Of a stretch of DNA of 64,000 nucleotides, positions 58,621-64,000 are shown in pieces. Within the stretch, counting starts at the first letter, position 1. Every line of letters starts with the position of its first letter. The position numbers and the translations under genes are program-made. The stretch is from Peromyscus leucopus (lineage: Eukaryota > Chordata > Mammalia > Rodentia > Cricetidae). The stretch covers positions 71,136,647 through 71,200,646 of the forward strand of contig NC_051069.1 of the NCBI RefSeq assembly GCF_004664715.2. The letters run 5' to 3'. The notes under the pieces were generated by a model. It searched no databases and had not been told where the DNA came from. It saw nothing but the letters and a program-made list of their open reading frames with translations.

Positions 58621-61094
58621 GAACAGGGACATGAAAAAAATCTTTTCCCAGTGCATACCTCTGGTATTTTTTCCCCTCTAACTTTCTATTCTTTATTTTA
58701 ATTAGTGTTTTTAATTCACCTTTTGCACTCCCACATACAAAAAAAATATAATCACTGGTATCTCATGAATCTGTTCCACTTATATGTTGGAGCTGAAGAC
58801 TTCTCCTTACTTTGTTTTGTGGTAGGTAATTTTTGAATGTTACTTACTCATGCAATTTCTCTATTTCTAATTGAGAAAGTGAATAGAAAGACTAATGCCC
58901 CACCAATGATTCTCACTTGTCTACATCTCATGTATCTCATCTGCAGAAGAAAGAAAATAATAGTTCCTATCTTATAGAATTCACTATATATATTCATATA
59001 TATATATATATGCATAGGACCATGAGATTTTTATATTGCCCACCTTTCTATTTCCTTTCCTATTATAATTATGTTTTTCTGCAAGGTGTTGCTTGCCAGC
59101 TCTTTAGTATACATGCAAATGTCAGGTGGTTAATTCTTCCCTCTGGTGGTTCAATTGCTCCCTGGCCAGCAACCCTTGTAACACCATGTGATGTGAGGGT
59201 CTATACTTGTTTCTATTGAGTGAGTTATATACTATAAATGCTCACCAAAGATTAGACTCTTATTTTGAATTATTGGGTTCCAGCTTATTCAGAAGCTTCT
59301 AGAATTTTGTTTACCATGAATTTCCAAAGATGTTTTCCTTGTGTTTTCAGAACACATAGTGGGTAACAAAGAACAAACTAACGTGTGGTGGGAGGTGCCA
59401 TTAATCACAATTGCAGTTACATCAGAAATATTCTGACAGCCTGCTATTTGGGAGGAAGGTATAGAACTAAAAATTAGTAAAGAACTATATTACTCCCCAG
59501 CACAATAATGGGCACTTTCATGTCTCCCATGGAGAGTACAGTGTTAGGTAATAGCTAGAAAAGCATTTAAAGTATCTTTAAATAAAACCCCAGAAGTTAA
59601 CTCCATTAAAAGTTTCAAAAGAAGGAATAACTTACCTATAAAACATATTTTGTTGGAAACATAGTTTTACCCTGTCATCCGTCTTTAGATTAAGTGAGTA
59701 GTCATATATATTTATCAACTATGGAGAAACCTCATTAAAATTACCTTGTAGTTCAAAGTTATAGAGAAAGACAAATCATATGCTATTAGTCAGAGAAGAC
59801 ACCTCTCCCAATATAGCAAAGAAATTACAGTGCAATACATAGTGTTTTTTCATCTGATTTCTTAATTTGTTATTTTTGTGGATGTTGTATGTTGTTTCAG
59901 TTATCTACAAAATTGAGTAGTTTAGCAATAATGTTGTATTGGCTATAAAATTAAGAAAATGAGACCAAGACATTCAGTAAAATTCCATTAAAAAATCAAC
60001 TTTTCATTTCACAAAGCAATATATTAGCATCTAGAACTCACCTTAACATAATCACTAATGTTGTTCATCTTTTGGCTTTTATTTTAATTCCTCAGGGTAT
60101 AAATAATAGGATAGATGGTGACAACTGAATTCTTTTGCTGATGGAAACAGAAGCAATGGAAGTATTATATTAAAACTGTAACATAATTGCAGTCTTTGTA
60201 TTAATAAATATATGTATATGTACCTGTATATGTATAATGTATATAATTAAAGCATAATGTATTAAAACTGTAATTAAAAGTGAAATTCACCTACTGTCCA
60301 ATTGCCTCGCTATCTTGGTGATTTTGAGCCATACATATAGCCTGAGTCCTAGTGTTCCCACTCCTAAAAAGTGACTGGATGACTTAAGTTAATGAATGAA
60401 ATATGGTAATCAAATGAGACAGGCAATAAAAGGGTTGGTGGCAAAAGAAGTCAGTGGACCACCAGAGGGAAGAATGGGACACCTGCAAATAGAATTAGGA
60501 TAGGAAATGAAAGAGTAATCTGGCCAATTGAAATCTCCTGACCCTTGGATTCTTGGTACAATAAAGCATTCCTTATGGTTGTACAAGCTCCCATCTGCTT
60601 TGGAGGTCTTGTGCAACACTCATTGTTCTCCTAACCCCGACTCCCCTTTTCATTATTTACCTTTTGAATTCTTGATCCTTTTCTGTTTCCTTTCTGTCTT
60701 CTATTTTGTTTTTTTAAGTTTGCTGTCAATTATAGTTTTTTAAAAGCTGAAGCAGTATATTAATGTTTGTCAATATATTGACATTCTCATTTTGACCAAG
60801 CTCTTTCTGAAGAACAATAACACATCATCTTAGTAAAGGGATAAAGGACAATGATAAATTTTAATACATTTAATGAAGGATTAACTATCATAAAATGATG
60901 CATAAGAGAATGAGAAAATAAGTCTCAAAATGTAGGAGTAATATTTATAAAATGTATATGAAATATGAAAATTCTTATGAAGCAGTAAGATAAAAAAAAA
61001 GAATTAAAGGAATTGACCTGACCATTCAAAATGATCCCATTGGTGTGTAAGTACATAAAAAGTCACCATACCACATTCACAATTGGGTAAATTA
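58621..61094. other. unassigned AT-rich DNA
   Basis: An (AT)n run lies at 58993-59012. No gene or repeat recognised. Confidence 0.4.
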
Positions 61095-61860
61095 AAATTA
61101 AAAATGGTTTGAAATGGAACTTTTCATTTGCTTGTTTAGTGAACAATAAAATATCTAACAGCAAGTGCTGATATAAGTGAAGCAATAGGAACTCACATAT
61201 ATTGATTATGTTGCTTCTTTTGGAATGCTCATCATCAAGAAGGCCAACTGCTATTTAAGAAGTGTTCAGTCATTTTGAAAATCAGTTTGAGTCATCCACA
61301 AAATTTTCACTATAAATATCAATCATTTCCAACTCAAAGAATAGAGAGAAACAGTGGCAGATACACACAGGAAGTAATGTCCAAGTGTATTTCAAGCTAC
61401 ATCCTGTTTGACAGATGTAAAATGACAACCCAATATCATATTATTCTAAACTGGGACCAATATATAAATATTACAGTCACATCATGGCTTTTTCAAAGCA
61501 ATGTAAGTGAACCAGTGATGTCTGCATGCAAAAATATTGTGCTTGAAAACACAATTGCCAGCAAGCCTCAGAAAAGTGCACAGAGCAAAATTCATTTATG
61601 AAAGTATTAAAAACAAGCAAAACTAAATCATATTGCCTGAGGACACATACAAAATGGTAAAGGTCTAGGAAAGACAAAGAAATAATTATAACTAAAGTTA
61701 GAATAGAGATTACCTCCAATGGAGATTTTAATGACTAAAATTAGGAGAAGAACAGAAAAGGAGGGAGGAGGATAGATGGAGTATCTATTGCACTGGTTAG
61801 TTTGTTTCTTGACCTAAGTGGTGTTTTATGAACATATAACTGCTCCTCTAAATTAAAATT
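61095..61860 (+). mobile_element. possible ancient L1M 3' fragment
   Basis: Decayed text in the order of an L1M ORF2 end and 3'UTR: 'agcaagtgctgatataagtg', 'caataggaactcacatatat', 'gaaaatcagtttgagtcatc', later 'agttagaatagagattacct' and a G/A-rich part. The 108-codon frame 61275-61601 lies inside and is not a gene. Confidence 0.4.
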
Positions 61861-62043
61861 AATTCTGGGATGAATAAGAATGGGGCACATAGCCTCCAAA
61901 GTTGGCTTTTCAGTAAAATATGATTATAGGTATCCCCTTCTTTTGGAATCTGGGCTGCCTTTCACCCATAAAATATGATGAGGAGGATGCTGTGGGATTT
62001 CTCAACTATATCATAAGAAATCCTCCAGTACTTTGTTTGTTCT

Positions 62044-62402
62044 TGTAGCTGAAGTTTTCTCTCTGGGTCCTGCCAAGTCCTGCCAAGTCCTGCCAGTCCC
62101 AGAGCCCACTTACAAAATAAACATACAGATGCTTATATTATTTAAACTGCTTGGTCACTAGCTCAGGCCTATCATTGTCTAGCTTTTACTCATATATTTA
62201 GCCCATTTCTATTAATCTATATTTTGCCACGTGGCTCATGGCTTACTGGTACCTTATATCTTCCTTGTCCTGGTGGCAGCTCCAGTCATCTCCTCCTCTG
62301 CCTTCCTGTTCCCTCAGTTCTCCTCTCTGTTAGTCCCACCTATACTTCCTGTCTGGTTACTGGCCAACCAGTGTTTATTTATACAGAGCGATATCCACAG
62401 CG
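62044..62402 (-). mobile_element. solo LTR (class II ERV-like), relative of the 40565 copy
   Basis: The minus strand runs from (C/T)GCTGTGGATATCG to TTCAGCTACA and shares 'tggccagtaacc', 'aggaagtataggtgggacta' and 'agaaatgggctaaatata' type blocks with the LTR at 40565. A near-perfect 6-bp duplication TGTTCT/TATTCT flanks it (62038-62043, 62403-62408). A TCCTGCCAAG decamer is repeated nearly three times at 62070-62097. Confidence 0.8.
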
Positions 62403-62408
62403 TATTCT

Positions 62409-62860
62409 TTTGGAATAGTCTTTGTGTTTTAGTTGTTTGCATATTCAGGATATTAATCCCCTGCCAAATGGGTTGCCAGGCAAAGATTCTCTCCTATTTT
62501 GTGGGCTTCTTCTTTATCCAGTTGGCTGTTTCTTTTGCTGTGCAGAAACCTTTTAGTTTTCTGAGCCCTTGTTTATCAATTGTTGATCTCAGTTCCTAGG
62601 CAATGGTGTCCTATTCAGAAAGACCTATGTTATCACTATATCCTATATTTCTTCTAAAAGTTTCAGTGTCTCAGGTTTCACAGTTAAGTCTTTGGTTGAT
62701 TTGTGATTGGTTTTGTGAAAGATGATAGGTATAGTCTAATTTACTTCTACATACGAACATCCAGTTTCCCAAGCACCATTTGTTGAAGATGCACTGTTTT
62801 CTCCAGTCTATGTTCTTTCATTCTTTGGTATTCAGTGACTATAGTTATGCATACTAATGT
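62409..62860 (-). mobile_element. L1 ORF2 fragment (old)
   Basis: Antisense L1 ORF2 end: 'gatattaatcccctgccaaa', 'tttgctgtgcagaaaccttt', 'caattgttgatctcagttcc', 'agcaccatttgttgaagatg'. Diverged and frame-broken. Confidence 0.75.
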
Positions 62861-62864
62861 ATTT

Positions 62865-63446
62865 CTGCTATGAGGACCAGCCTCCAGCAGCTCACGGTTT
62901 GAGGGAGAACCTACTGAGTCCACAGACTATCAATCAACTTGATTTTTCTGTCTGAGGGAGTAAAATTTAATTCTCTGGGGATGGTGAGGGGGGTAAGACT
63001 TAACTCTCTAGGGTCATGAAGAAGGGAAAGAACACACACTCTTTCAGTCTTTCTCTATTCTCTCTCTCTTACCATCATGTCTTTATTTTTCCTTTACAGC
63101 TTGTATATCCCAGCAAAATCTTTCAAGCAATATGAAAATTATAATGTGGTTACATTCTATTTTTCAAGTGAATTATTATAATGAATACAGGTAAAAAAAT
63201 ATGTTTCCAGTTTCCTATACATGATTAAACATCCCACACACTATGGATGAAAAACAAATTATCCCCAAAACCCACATACATTCATATCCAAGCAACTAGT
63301 TATAGGTTAACAGAGTATAAGCAAGCAAGGTATTTTTCTCAGTCAGTTCTTTTACTGGCAGGCTGCACTTTGTTTTTATAAAGAAAAGATCAATCACTTT
63401 ATTGATTATCTCAAAAAGAAATTTTATAAGGAACCTTAAAATCATC

Positions 63447-63500
<54 letters not shown>

Positions 63501-63850
63501 AACAATCAGTCATCTCTACTTTAAATCCTCAGAGTCCATACCCATATATATCAGGAAGTAGAGGGCAGAAATGGGTGCAAGGAATTTATCATCATCTTTG
63601 ATCACCAACAAATCTTAGCAAGAAAGGTACATGAGCCAGCAATACCCAGGCTGTCATTGTTCTTATTTCTTGACCTCAATGAGTCCCTCACTCAACTATT
63701 AAAAGTATGCCTAAAAATTTTTTTAAGATATTTTACCTGAATGCCATTTACAAAAAACATCTAAACATAATCTTACGTCATATGCAAGGGTTTTAGCCAT
63801 GATGAACAACAAAACCCGTGAACATATTTTTCAACATTAAGATTAAAAGA
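62865..63850 (-). mobile_element. possible ERV-derived block with (TA)n
   Basis: A continuous stretch ('cttgtatatcccagcaaaat', 'tataatgtggttacattcta', 'aacagagtataagcaagcaa', 'cttttactggcaggctgcac', 'gtcattgttcttatttcttg') that I associate loosely with rodent class II ERV sequence. The family is not established and no retroviral reading frame is evident. Confidence 0.3.
63449..63497 (+). repeat. (TA)n microsatellite
   Basis: About 23 uninterrupted TA units. Confidence 0.95.
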
Positions 63851-63854
63851 ACTT

Positions 63855-64000
63855 GTCAGTCCCATGCAGGCTCCACAGCTGTTGATCTAAATTTCATTAG
63901 TTCTCACTAGCTTGATTCAGTTGTATCTGTAAGTTCCCCCATCATGAGCTTGATGCTTCCTTGCTCATAGAATCCTTCCTCCCTTTCTTAAACTGTAATT
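63855..64000 (-). mobile_element. L1 3'UTR fragment, cut by window end
   Basis: 'gtcagtcccatgcaggctcc', 'cccatcatgagcttgatgct', 'ccttgctcatagaatccttc' match, in order, the antisense L1 3'UTR at 36115-36240. The element continues past the window. Confidence 0.75.

Noticed and set aside
62409..64000. A single L1 spanning the right end of the window
   Set aside because: ORF2 sequence lies to the left of 3'UTR sequence although both are minus-strand, so the order is wrong for one element.

Overview
The window looks like nuclear DNA of a muroid rodent, most likely a cricetid (hamster, vole or deer-mouse group). The evidence is repeat content: B1, B3, B4 and ID-like SINEs, L1 3' ends with rodent-type (Lx-like) 3'UTRs, rodent class II (ERVK-like) solo LTRs, and a B1 subtype with the 'caggaaaggcgcaaagctacacagagaaaccctgtctcg' style right half that I associate with cricetids. 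No bacterial, organellar or CRISPR features are present. All family names come from recognition by eye, not from a library search.

Only one segment looks like a real protein-coding exon: 12701-12970 (+). It has a good 3' splice site, 89 uninterrupted codons and a stop, and is followed by about 1 kb of repeat-poor AT-rich DNA with AATAAA signals, as expected for a terminal exon plus 3'UTR. Its peptide most resembles the conserved C-terminus of the meiotic double-strand-break factor MEI4; this is a tentative call from memory. If it is right, the DNA to the left is the last intron and the DNA to the right is downstream intergenic desert. Nearly all other open frames are L1 ORF2 relics, antisense reads of L1 3'UTRs, or reads through microsatellites.

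Layout. 1-12.7 kb: unassigned DNA, an L1 3'UTR, a 0.76-kb inverted repeat built around an L1 scrap, an LTR with an internal VNTR, more L1/B1, an ancient L1M stretch, and an L1 with a 5' inversion. 12.7-14 kb: the exon and presumed 3'UTR. 14-22.3 kb: L1 3' ends, a B4, a 3.4-kb L1 split by an LTR, MIR and B1 pieces, and a short L1 with target-site duplications (TSDs). 22.3-39 kb: mostly unassigned, with SINEs, two full solo LTRs with 6-bp TSDs, hAT-like (URR1-like) pieces, an L2 and L1 3'UTRs. 39-51.3 kb: repeat-dense, including a third TSD-flanked LTR nested in a URR1-like element, a second 5'-inverted L1, a GC-rich L1-type segment with a perfect hairpin, and a further LTR. 51.3-64 kb: AT-rich DNA with L1 pieces, another LTR pair and an ERV-like block.

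Nothing suggests a new multi-gene system. The most useful observations are the candidate exon, the mixed inverted repeat, the nested datable LTR insertions, and an LTR family that carries two B1-derived modules.
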